A stretch of DNA of 7,677 nucleotides from Pseudomonadota bacterium (GCA_023435945.1 JAEZLB010000193.1:1-7677), one strand, 5' to 3'. Numbered from the stretch's first letter, positions 1-5,857 are shown. Notes: generated from the sequence alone by a model not told the origin. Numbers and translations: made by a program.

Positions 1-367
1 TACCTACCGTCGTGGTTTTACCTGCACCTTGCAGGCCCGCCATCAGGATGATCGCCGGCGGCTGGGTGGCGAAACTGAGCTGGGACGCTTCCGGGCCCAG
101 GTCGCCGCCCATGATGGCTGCCAGTTCGTCATGAACGACACCGACCAGCGCTTGGCCCGGCGTGAGCGAACCTACTACTTCCTCGCCCAGCGCTTTTTCT
201 TTTACGCGAGCGATAAATTCACGTACTGCCGGCAGGGCGACGTCCGCTTCCAGTAGGGCCAGCCGCACTTCGCGCAGCATCTCGGCCATGTTCGATTCAG
301 TAAGGCGCGCCTCGCCGCGCATGGTTTTCACGACCTTGGCAAGGCGTTGAGTAAGATTGTCTAGCAT
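1..367 (-). CDS. ffh: Signal recognition particle GTPase Ffh (N-terminal part, cut by window edge)
   Basis: Ffh is the protein subunit of the bacterial signal recognition particle. It binds 4.5S RNA and the signal peptides of nascent membrane proteins and docks with the receptor FtsY through its GTPase domain. The reverse strand gives 122 residues starting MLDNLTQRLAKVVKTMRGEA. The helical N domain fills about residues 1-95 and includes the typical ADVALP stretch at about 41-46. The G1/P-loop GLQGAGKTT lies at about 111-119, just before the edge. The rest of the G domain and the methionine-rich M domain lie outside the window (full Ffh is usually about 450 residues). The ATG at 367-365 matches the usual family start, although no Shine-Dalgarno sequence is visible upstream. 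It is divergent from ypjD, the same neighbour arrangement as in E. coli. The identity is secure. Confidence 0.97.
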   Translation of the reverse strand, partial: MLDNLTQRLAKVVKTMRGEARLTESNMAEMLREVRLALLEADVALPAVREFIARVKEKALGEEVVGSLTPGQALVGVVHDELAAIMGGDLGPEASQLSFATQPPAIILMAGLQGAGKTTTVG

Positions 368-440
368 GGATGAAAACGCAGAATTGAAATAAGTTCCCGG
401 TAAAGGAAATAGGGTAGGGCAAGTATGCCAATCCTGCATT

Positions 441-455
441 CTACCCGATGGGTAG
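441..455. repeat. Perfect short inverted repeat CTACCC-GAT-GGGTAG
   Basis: Six-base arms at 441-446 and 450-455 are separated by GAT. The right arm with its flank (GGGTAGGG, 450-457) is repeated directly at 412-419. It lies about 75 bases upstream of the ffh start and could be an operator or a leader stem-loop of the leftward transcript. It is not followed by a T-run on either strand, so it does not look like an intrinsic terminator. A chance palindrome cannot be excluded. Confidence 0.5.
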
Positions 456-496
456 GGGACAAACGCAGATATCAAGGCGGCAGCGCACGGACAGCC

Positions 497-514
497 GGAA
501 TCAGGAATCAGGAA
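497..514. repeat. Short tandem repeat, GGAATCA x2 plus GGAA
   Basis: Two exact copies of GGAATCA (497-503 and 504-510) are followed by a partial third copy, GGAA (511-514), in the ffh-ypjD spacer. It is too short to assign a role and may be a simple slippage product. Confidence 0.5.
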
Positions 515-635
515 AGATTACGCAAGGGGCAAGGTGGTCATGAACGGTTTAACAAGTGCGTAAAACGTTGCGGACGGGAGGCGTTGCAGCATAAATGCGT
601 CGGGATGGCTGCGCGACATGGTGTAAACTTGGCCG

Positions 636-1445
636 ATGCAAATTTTTCTTGTTTCCCTGGCAGCGCTTCTTTATATCGGTGGCATATTCTTGCCGGCCGA
701 GCGGCAACGTGCCATTTCAGGCGTGATCGCGGCAGGGTGGTTATTGCACGGCGTTTCGTTGTGGATGGAAATGACAATGCCGGGGAGCCTGCGCATTGGT
801 TTTGCTTTCGTGCTGTCAACAGCGCTCTGGATATCGATTGCCATATTCTGGATAGAGAATCGCAATTTCTCGCTGGATAGCTTGCGTGTCCTTATTTTGC
901 CCTGCGCGGCGGTTGCAGTTGTTCTACCGGTCCTGTTTCCCGGCATGGTGATGTCCACTCAGGGGCGTTCTCCCTTGTTCTCCTGGCATATTGCGATTGC
1001 CATTCTGGCCTATAGCAGTCTTACGATAGCCGCTTTTCATGCGGTCCTGATGGCATTGCAGGAGTCGCGCCTGCACATGCGCCCGGCGGCCAGCGGCCAC
1101 GGATGGCTGGCCAGTGCGCTGGATAGGTTGCCTGCCTTGCTGACGATGGAAAAGCTGTTGTTCCGGATGATAGGAGTGGGATTTGTTCTGCTTACACTGA
1201 CCGTGCTATCGGGCATAGTTTTTTCTGAAGAACTGTTTGGCATACCTTTGCGCTGGGATCATAAGAATATATTTACGCTTTTGTCCTGGGGATTGTTCGG
1301 CATTCTGCTCGCCGGTCGGCGCTGGCAGGGCTGGCGGGGCAAGACTGCATTGAGTTTCACGCTAACCGGATTTGCCGCATTGCTGCTGGCATACGTGGGT
1401 AGCCGCTTCGTGCTGGAAGTGGTTTTGCACAGAATGGGAGGATGA
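636..1445 (+). CDS. ypjD: YpjD-type inner membrane protein, CcsA/cytochrome c assembly family
   Basis: This is a 269-residue polytopic membrane protein with about eight predicted helices (roughly 3-19, 27-43, 54-72, 83-101, 116-138, 177-197, 211-226 and 237-257). The C-terminal half fits the CcsA/CcmC 'cytochrome c assembly' family, whose characterised members handle haem at the periplasmic face. Histidines near membrane edges (H38, H118, H135, H209) and the WDHKNIF segment at about 206-213 are family-like. The function of the YpjD branch itself is not established, so a haem role is inference. An in-frame TAA at 624-626 leaves the ATG at 636 as the earliest start; no good ribosome binding site precedes it. 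The TGA at 1443-1445 is followed one base later by the next gene. The divergent position next to ffh is conserved in E. coli and supports the name. Confidence 0.88.
   Translation: MQIFLVSLAALLYIGGIFLPAERQRAISGVIAAGWLLHGVSLWMEMTMPGSLRIGFAFVLSTALWISIAIFWIENRNFSLDSLRVLILPCAAVAVVLPVLFPGMVMSTQGRSPLFSWHIAIAILAYSSLTIAAFHAVLMALQESRLHMRPAASGHGWLASALDRLPALLTMEKLLFRMIGVGFVLLTLTVLSGIVFSEELFGIPLRWDHKNIFTLLSWGLFGILLAGRRWQGWRGKTALSFTLTGFAALLLAYVGSRFVLEVVLHRMGG
1436..1442 (+). promoter_or_regulatory. Ribosome binding site GGGAGGA for the small Cys/His protein
   Basis: A near-perfect Shine-Dalgarno sequence lies inside the last codons of ypjD and ends four bases before the GTG at 1447. It decides the start of the next gene: the ATG at 1442 is followed at once by an in-frame stop (ATG AAG TGA). 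A second GTG at 1453 is possible but lies farther away. The arrangement implies coupling to ypjD translation. Confidence 0.75.
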
Positions 1446-1446
1446 A

Positions 1447-1692
1447 GTGAGAGTGCTGGTTGTACTGGCCTTGGTAGCCATCATTGTTTACCTGGTGCGC
1501 GGATTGATCGCTCGCCGTCAGGCATCTCGCTCCTCGCCTTCCTCCGCTGCTGCTTCGCCTGCCAGCGAACCGATGCGACAGTGCCTGCACTGCGGCGCTT
1601 ACTTTCCGGCCTCGGAAGCCGTGGTGCATGCGCCGGACCAGATATTCTGCAGCGAAGAACATCGTCGCCTGCATTTGCAGAATAAGGCATGA
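1447..1692 (+). CDS. Small membrane-anchored Cys/His protein resembling the PP0621 family
   Basis: Starting at GTG 1447 the protein has 81 residues. Residues 1-18 form one hydrophobic helix (VRVLVVLALVAIIVYLVRG), followed by a basic patch (IARRQ) and a Ser/Ala/Pro-rich linker. The C-terminal half carries five potential metal ligands in the order C-x2-C-x11-H-x6-C-x3-H, beginning in CLHCGAYFP. This suggests a small zinc-ribbon-like module on the cytoplasmic side, tethered to the inner membrane; metal binding is inferred from spacing only. It resembles proteins annotated as PP0621 family, which have no known function. An upstream in-frame ATG at 1372 exists but would overlap ypjD by 74 bases and lacks a ribosome binding site. 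The stop overlaps the pilS start (ATGA, 1689-1692), so it is probably co-translated with pilS. Confidence 0.85.
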   Translation: MRVLVVLALVAIIVYLVRGLIARRQASRSSPSSAAASPASEPMRQCLHCGAYFPASEAVVHAPDQIFCSEEHRRLHLQNKA

Positions 1693-3389
1693 AACCCATT
1701 GGGCAATTCTTTGTAGACGATCTGCAGCCCACGGTATGGCGAACTCTGCAGACTTTCTGCGCGACCAGGGTTGTTATTTCGCTCATGCTGCTGGCCTATC
1801 TTTCGGTGGGAACGGACCAGCGTTTCTGGATCAGCGACAAATTCCTCTACCGCGAGGCCTGTGGCTTGTATGTGCTGCAGGCCTTGATGTTTTTTGTGCT
1901 CTCCATCTATGAGAAGCGGCGCTTCCGGTTACAACTGAATGCCGGCATTGCGATTGATATTTTCCTGATATCCATTCTTTATCTCGCTTCCGGCGGCACT
2001 AAGAGCGGACTGGCCATTCTTTATCTTTTCCCCCTGGCAGGCGGAGCTATCCTGGCGCCGTTGACCATGGCGCTGTTTTTCTCGTCCATCGTGGCCGTGA
2101 TCCTGCTGCTGGAAAACTGGTATCAGTTCTTCCAGATGCGCGATGGGACCAGCATATCGCAGGCGGGTTTGTACGGCGCTGCGTTTTTCGCCGCTGCTTA
2201 TGTGATCAACCGCCTGGCAGCGCGCCTGCTACGGCAGGAAGAGCTGGCCGTAAAGCGGGGCCAGGAGTTGTACATCCAGGAAGCGATTAATCATCTGGTT
2301 ATTGCCGATATGGGAGACGGTATTCTGGTGGTTGATGGTACCGGGACCATTCATATCGCGAATCCGGCAGCCGAACGCATGCTGGGGTTGGCGGTAAGCA
2401 GCCAGAACCAGCAACCCCGTCTGGCGCAGCTACCTTTTCTTCAGCCTATCGCGCAGGCTTTTTCTGAATGGAAGGCGACATCAGTCCCGGTCCTGCCGGC
2501 GCAACAAGCCTTGCCGGTTTTTGTGCGCATACGGCGGGAGAACTTTTTACTGGATGAGCGCACGCTGCCGGGAGGCATGGGGCGACCAGATCCTGTGGTG
2601 CACCTGAAATTGAGGTTTACCACAGTGGAAACCGGGATCTCCGAGGAAGAGCGATTCGTGATTTTTCTGCAGGACGTGAGTGAAATCGAAAACCGGGCGC
2701 AACAATTGAAACTGGCTGCCATGGGGCGCTTGACAGCCAGCATCGCCCACGAGGTGCGTAATCCTCTGGCTGCCGTGTCTCATGCCGCTTCCTTGCTCAA
2801 GGAGGAGGTTGCGGATGCGCCGCAGAAGCGCCTGCTCAGCATCGTCGAGGACAATGTGGCACGCCTGGACCGCATGATTGAAGATATCCTGAAGCTTTCG
2901 CGTAAGGCGCACACTCAAAGCGAGCCTATTGACCTCTATGCCGCCCTCCTGGAGATCGTGAACGAATTTCAGGAGATGCGTTCCGTCAGGCCGGGTTTGA
3001 TCCGGGTAGAACCCATGCTGGGGCAGAGAGTATTGTTCGATCCCCTGCATCTGCGCGAAATACTTGCCAATCTGATGGCTAACGCGCTGCGTTATGCCAG
3101 TGGAGCCGATGGTAGCATCAAGATCTATCTGGTGATGGGTGTTTCCGGTGCCATGGAGTTGCATGTGCAGGACGATGGTCCTCCGATCAGCGCAGAGGTG
3201 CGTGCCCACTTGTTTGAACCGTTTTACACGACATCCAACAAGGGCACCGGTTTGGGTTTGTACGTGGCGCGCGAGCTGTGCGCCAACAATGGCGCCATGC
3301 TGGATTATGAATACCGGACCGATTCGCCCCACGGTTTTACCGAACCGGCGAGCGGTCGTTTTGTCATCACTTTTTCCCCGCTTGCTTAG
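1689..3389 (+). CDS. pilS: Sensor histidine kinase PilS
   Basis: This 566-residue membrane sensor kinase is the expected partner of PilR, to which it would pass phosphate to control type IV pilin transcription. Six hydrophobic segments (about 27-43, 58-74, 84-101, 106-124, 126-142, 159-176) match the six-helix anchor of PilS. A PAS-like region starts at about 196 (IQEAINHLVIADMGDGILVV) and ends near FVIFLQDVSEIENR (323-336). The H-box is SIAHEVRNPLAA at 351-362 with His354 as phospho-acceptor. The N-box, REILANLMANALRYA, is at 456-470. The G1 box at 494-500 reads QDDGPPI, with Pro where DxGxG has its second Gly. The F-box LFEPFYTT is at 508-515 and the G2 box KGTGLGLYVA at 518-527. The start is the ATG of an ATGA overlap with the upstream gene. 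pilR follows after eight bases. The length is close to that of known PilS proteins, and the linked PilR supports the name. Confidence 0.93.
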   Translation: MKPIGQFFVDDLQPTVWRTLQTFCATRVVISLMLLAYLSVGTDQRFWISDKFLYREACGLYVLQALMFFVLSIYEKRRFRLQLNAGIAIDIFLISILYLASGGTKSGLAILYLFPLAGGAILAPLTMALFFSSIVAVILLLENWYQFFQMRDGTSISQAGLYGAAFFAAAYVINRLAARLLRQEELAVKRGQELYIQEAINHLVIADMGDGILVVDGTGTIHIANPAAERMLGLAVSSQNQQPRLAQLPFLQPIAQAFSEWKATSVPVLPAQQALPVFVRIRRENFLLDERTLPGGMGRPDPVVHLKLRFTTVETGISEEERFVIFLQDVSEIENRAQQLKLAAMGRLTASIAHEVRNPLAAVSHAASLLKEEVADAPQKRLLSIVEDNVARLDRMIEDILKLSRKAHTQSEPIDLYAALLEIVNEFQEMRSVRPGLIRVEPMLGQRVLFDPLHLREILANLMANALRYASGADGSIKIYLVMGVSGAMELHVQDDGPPISAEVRAHLFEPFYTTSNKGTGLGLYVARELCANNGAMLDYEYRTDSPHGFTEPASGRFVITFSPLA

Positions 3390-3397
3390 GGCTGATT

Positions 3398-4855
3398 ATG
3401 AGCGCACCCTGCATTTTGATTGTCGATGACGAGGCGGATCTGCGCGAACTGCTTGAGATTACCTTCGTCAAGATGGGATTGGATACGGAAAGCGCAGAAG
3501 ATCTGACCGCTGCCCGCCGCTGCCTGACAGCACGCGATTACGCGCTGATACTCACCGACATGCGTCTACCGGATGGATTGGGTATAGAGCTTGTACGGGA
3601 GGTAGCTGCCAGCGGTCGGACGATTCCGATTGCCGTCATTACTGCCTATGGCAGTACGGATAATGCAGTCGAAGCGCTCAAGGCCGGGGCCTTCGATTAC
3701 CTTTCCAAGCCGGTCAACCTGGAGCAATTGCGCTTGCTGGTGCAGTCTGCGCTGAAGCTGCAGGTAGCAGCGTCTGCAGCGGAATTGCCGCGGCAGGGGC
3801 AGGGAGCAAGTCCGTTGCGGTTATTGGGACAGGCGCCCGTCATGCGGGAAGTGCATGCGCAGATCATGCGGGTGGCGCGCAGCATGGCGCCGGTTGCAAT
3901 TACCGGCGAGTCAGGCAGCGGCAAGGAACTGGCAGCGCGCGATATCCATGCTCAAAGTTCACGCGCTGACAAACCTTTTATCGCCGTGAATTGCGGTGCG
4001 ATTCCGGAAACCCTGATGGAAGCGGAATTTTTTGGTTATCGCAAGGGCGCGTTTACCGGCGCCACCGAAGACCGCGACGGGTTTTTCCAGGCCGCGCATG
4101 GCGGCACCCTGATGCTGGATGAAGTGGCGGACCTGCCGCTCGCCATGCAGGTGAAGTTATTGCGTGCAATACAGGAGCGCCGCGTGCGCAAGGTGGGCGC
4201 AACGACGGAAGAGGCGGTCGACGTGCGCCTGATCAGTGCGACCCATCAGGATTTGGCGAAATGCGTGGAGCAGGGTAAGTTTCGCCAGGACTTGTATTAC
4301 CGGCTGAATGTCATCGAATTACGCTTGCCGCCGCTGCGCGAACGTTCTCAGGATATTCCTCTGCTGGCGGAAGCCATACTGTCGCGCCTGGCTGGCGGAG
4401 GACCGCATGCAAAACTGTCTGCGGAAGCCAGGCACGCCCTGCAAACGTATGCTTTTCCTGGCAATGTGCGCGAACTGGAAAATATCCTGGAACGTGCGCT
4501 GGCCTTCGCTAATGATGGATTGATCGAGGTGGTTGACTTGGCCTTGCGGCATGGGAATGTGGCCCTATCGGCTCCGGCAGAGCCGGAAGAGGTGCCAACT
4601 CCCATGTTTGCTGCGGAAATGGTGGTGGACAGAGAATTCGACATTGCGGTGCCTGCTCCTGTTGCCGTCGCCTCGCCCGATGCCGGTCTGCCTGCTTCCT
4701 TGCCGGATCATCTGGAGCAGATTGAGCGCGAAATGATATTGCGTGCACTGGCGAAAACCCATTTCAATCGTACCCAGGCGGCGGAGCTGCTGGGCATCAG
4801 CTTCCGCCAGTTGCGTTATCGGATGCAAAGACTGTCTATCAATGAGCCTGAATGA
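3398..4855 (+). CDS. pilR: Sigma-54-dependent response regulator PilR (NtrC family)
   Basis: This 485-residue activator has three domains. The receiver domain (about 4-120) has the acidic pair D10/D11, phospho-acceptor D54 in LTDMRLPDG, T82 and K104. The AAA+ domain (about 140-385) has Walker A GESGSGKE at 170-177, the sigma-54-contacting GAFTGA loop at 217-222, Walker B LMLDE at 238-242, sensor I ISATHQDL at 279-286 and sensor II PGNVREL at 354-360. A Fis-type helix-turn-helix lies at 438-480 (core NRTQAAELLGISFRQLRYRM). The variant EFFGYRKGAFTGA, rather than the common ELFGHEKGAFTGA, is typical of PilR. A linker rich in Ala, Pro and Glu spans about 386-436. In Pseudomonas aeruginosa PilR turns on pilA with RNA polymerase-sigma-54. 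The target gene is not in this window. AGGG at 3388-3391 is a modest ribosome binding site for the ATG at 3398. Confidence 0.95.
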   Translation: MSAPCILIVDDEADLRELLEITFVKMGLDTESAEDLTAARRCLTARDYALILTDMRLPDGLGIELVREVAASGRTIPIAVITAYGSTDNAVEALKAGAFDYLSKPVNLEQLRLLVQSALKLQVAASAAELPRQGQGASPLRLLGQAPVMREVHAQIMRVARSMAPVAITGESGSGKELAARDIHAQSSRADKPFIAVNCGAIPETLMEAEFFGYRKGAFTGATEDRDGFFQAAHGGTLMLDEVADLPLAMQVKLLRAIQERRVRKVGATTEEAVDVRLISATHQDLAKCVEQGKFRQDLYYRLNVIELRLPPLRERSQDIPLLAEAILSRLAGGGPHAKLSAEARHALQTYAFPGNVRELENILERALAFANDGLIEVVDLALRHGNVALSAPAEPEEVPTPMFAAEMVVDREFDIAVPAPVAVASPDAGLPASLPDHLEQIEREMILRALAKTHFNRTQAAELLGISFRQLRYRMQRLSINEPE

Positions 4856-4865
4856 ATGTCCCGCC

Positions 4866-5477
4866 ATGACGGTGGATAATGCTGGATGGTGCAGCGGCGT
4901 GGACCGCCTGCCCTCGCCGAATCATGATGCAAGGCCTGATGGCGTGGCCGTGGACCTGCTGGTTATTCATAATATCAGCCTGCCTCCTTCCGAATATGGC
5001 GGGACCTATATCGCTGACTTGTTCACGAATTGCCTAGATTGCGACGCTCATCCCTATTTCGATCATTTGCGTGACCTGCGGGTCTCGTCCCATTTCCTGA
5101 TTCGCCGCGATGGACAGATTATCCAGTTTGTGCCGGTGACAATGCGCGCCTGGCACGCCGGCCTGTCGAATTTCCAGGGGCGCGAGCGCTGCAATGATTT
5201 CTCGATCGGGATTGAACTTGAGGGGTCGGACTTCGAGCCATTTACCGATGTCCAGTATCAGCAACTGGCACGACTGACCTATAGCCTGCAACGGGCCGTG
5301 CCGCTGACCGCTGTCACCGGACATGAGCATATTGCGCCAGGCCGCAAAACCGATCCCGGTCCCTTCTTTAACTGGGATAATTACCAGTATGAATACCGCC
5401 GCGTGCATGGGACAACGGCACCCGAATCAGGGCATCTTTTACGTTTTTATTTTTCCGAAGGGAAAAGCCTGACGTAA
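4866..5477 (+). CDS. ampD: 1,6-anhydro-N-acetylmuramyl-L-alanine amidase AmpD
   Basis: AmpD is a cytoplasmic zinc amidase that removes the stem peptide from anhydro-muropeptides during peptidoglycan recycling. In bacteria with AmpR/AmpC, its loss raises beta-lactamase expression. From the ATG at 4866 the protein has 203 residues and aligns throughout with E. coli AmpD (183 residues). Zinc ligands are H35 (LLVIHNISLPP), H153 (TGHEHIAPGRKTDPGP) and D163, with catalytic E117 (IGIELEG) and K161. RAWHAGLSNFQGRERCNDFS at 94-113 is a family hallmark. About 20 extra residues follow the usual C-terminus. The in-frame ATG at 4842 would add eight residues and overlap pilR; I prefer 4866 because the family homology begins near AGWCSGV, but neither start has a clear ribosome binding site. 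The ten-base gap to pilR suggests the same transcript. Confidence 0.95.
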   Translation: MTVDNAGWCSGVDRLPSPNHDARPDGVAVDLLVIHNISLPPSEYGGTYIADLFTNCLDCDAHPYFDHLRDLRVSSHFLIRRDGQIIQFVPVTMRAWHAGLSNFQGRERCNDFSIGIELEGSDFEPFTDVQYQQLARLTYSLQRAVPLTAVTGHEHIAPGRKTDPGPFFNWDNYQYEYRRVHGTTAPESGHLLRFYFSEGKSLT

Positions 5478-5541
5478 AAGGGACCCTGAAAAGTCAAGAT
5501 TTTTATTGCCCGAAATAGTAAGCCTTGTGCCAAAAAAGCTA

Positions 5542-5570
5542 TTGCACACTCCTTAATGGCGCACTAGAAT
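5542..5570 (+). promoter_or_regulatory. Predicted sigma-70 promoter for nrdA
   Basis: The -35-like TTGCAC (5542-5547) and -10-like TAGAAT (5565-5570, five of six consensus bases) are separated by exactly 17 bases, with an A-rich stretch just upstream. The predicted start is near 5577, giving a leader of about 285 bases. Support comes from the operator layout: the -10 sits inside the first NrdR-like box and the second box is just past the start, as expected for a repressed promoter. The -35 matches consensus poorly. Confidence 0.6.
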
Positions 5571-5576
5571 TAGTGT
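5561..5576. promoter_or_regulatory. NrdR box 1 (over the -10 element)
   Basis: GCACTAGAATTAGTGT matches the known 16-base NrdR consensus (ACACwATATATwGTGT) at 11 to 12 positions and has perfect five-base arms CACTA/TAGTG. NrdR is the ATP-cone/zinc-ribbon repressor of ribonucleotide reductase genes in most bacteria. Binding here would cover the predicted -10 and block transcription of nrdA. Confidence 0.8.
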
Positions 5577-5591
5577 ATGCCGTTCTCTCCC

Positions 5592-5607
5592 GTACTATAT
5601 GTAGTGT
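5592..5607. promoter_or_regulatory. NrdR box 2
   Basis: GTACTATATGTAGTGT is the second NrdR-like 16-mer. Its first base is 31 positions after that of box 1, about three helical turns, which is the phasing known for paired NrdR boxes upstream of nrd genes. The correct spacing together with two good matches makes a chance occurrence unlikely. Confidence 0.82.
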
Positions 5608-5617
5608 TTCGGGTCGC

Positions 5618-5656
5618 GGTTCGTTTTGGCGCTTAGTTTGCCAAACGCAACAAACC
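5618..5656 (+). other. Stem-loop in nrdA leader
   Basis: CGTTT(T)GGC at 5622-5630 pairs with GCCAAACG at 5640-5647, giving eight pairs with one bulged T and a nine-base loop. An outer GGTT (5618-5621) can pair with AACC (5653-5656). There is no T-run directly after it, so it is probably leader RNA structure rather than a terminator. Its role is unknown. Confidence 0.45.
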
Positions 5657-5697
5657 TAGTAACAAGAACCTTTTTTACAGGTGGCAGAGGGCGGAAA

Positions 5698-5722
5698 GTC
5701 ATTTCTGTCTACACAGAATGAC
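5698..5722 (+). other. Strong stem-loop / inverted repeat in nrdA leader
   Basis: GTCATT at 5698-5703 pairs with AATGAC at 5717-5722 and CTGT at 5705-5708 with ACAG at 5713-5716, giving ten pairs with one bulged T (5704) and a four-base loop CTAC. Read as DNA it contains a perfect palindrome TTCTGT-CTAC-ACAGAA (5703-5718). It could be an RNA structure or a protein-binding site; no T-tract follows. Confidence 0.5.
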
Positions 5723-5759
5723 CAAGATCGTCTCCTCTTGCTGCCCATGACATGAATAT

Positions 5760-5786
5760 AAGCTCCGGAATGGAGTTTTTGTTTTT
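5760..5786 (+). terminator. Terminator-like hairpin upstream of nrdA
   Basis: AAGCTCC (5760-5766) pairs with GGAGTTT (5772-5778), seven pairs including one G-U, around a GGAAT loop. It runs straight into the T-rich tract TTTTTGTTTTT (5776-5786). The stem is short but the layout is that of a Rho-independent terminator. It lies downstream of the predicted NrdR-controlled promoter and 75 bases before the nrdA start, so it would either attenuate nrdA or end an upstream transcript. No in-vivo activity can be inferred from sequence alone. Confidence 0.4.
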
Positions 5787-5851
5787 GCAAGTTCCGGAAT
5801 TCTTGATATCTGGATCAATATAATACGCAGCAAAGCTGCCGGCATAGTCTC

Positions 5852-5857
5852 AGGAGG
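5852..5857 (+). promoter_or_regulatory. Perfect Shine-Dalgarno AGGAGG for nrdA
   Basis: AGGAGG ends four bases before the GTG at 5862. This is the strongest ribosome binding site in the window and selects the GTG over the in-frame ATG at 5904, which has no comparable sequence upstream. Confidence 0.85.

Larger units (their letters stand above)
368..635. other. Divergent intergenic region between ffh and ypjD
   Basis: This spacer must carry the start signals for ffh (leftward) and the ypjD cluster (rightward). I find no convincing sigma-70 pair in either direction. Rightward, TTGCGG at 568-573 with ATAAAT at 591-596 (17-base spacer) is a weak candidate. Leftward, a TAGAAT at 443-438 has TTGTCC upstream at only 13 bases, which is too close. 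The region holds a perfect short palindrome at 441-455, a second copy of GGGTAGGG at 412-419, and a tandem 7-base repeat at 497-510. No ORF here looks like a gene: the open frame beginning at 425 runs into ypjD in another frame. Confidence 0.6.

Noticed and set aside
438..462. Sigma-70 promoter for ffh (TTGTCC / TAGAAT on the minus strand)
   Set aside because: The spacer is only 13 bases and the elements overlap the palindrome; too weak to annotate.
425..880. 151-residue plus-strand open frame spanning the ffh-ypjD spacer
   Set aside because: It overlaps the ypjD coding region in another frame, its composition is Arg/Cys/His-rich and unlike a protein, and no ribosome binding site supports its start.
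2547..3332. 261-residue open frame on the minus strand
   Set aside because: It is antisense to the PilS kinase domain, with no ribosome binding site or recognisable motif.
5152..5170. Sigma-54 promoter (TGGCACG...), searched for because PilR is present
   Set aside because: TGGCACG occurs within ampD (5152 and near 5267), but the TTGC element is missing at the right distance in both cases.
5445..5466. Terminator at the end of ampD (TTTTCC-GAA-GGGAAAA)
   Set aside because: The arms can pair, but they are inside the coding sequence and no T-run follows on either strand.
5803..5818. FNR/ANR binding site
   Set aside because: The arms TTGAT and ATCAA match, but the centre is six bases rather than the required four. 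Kept only as a low-interest inverted repeat.
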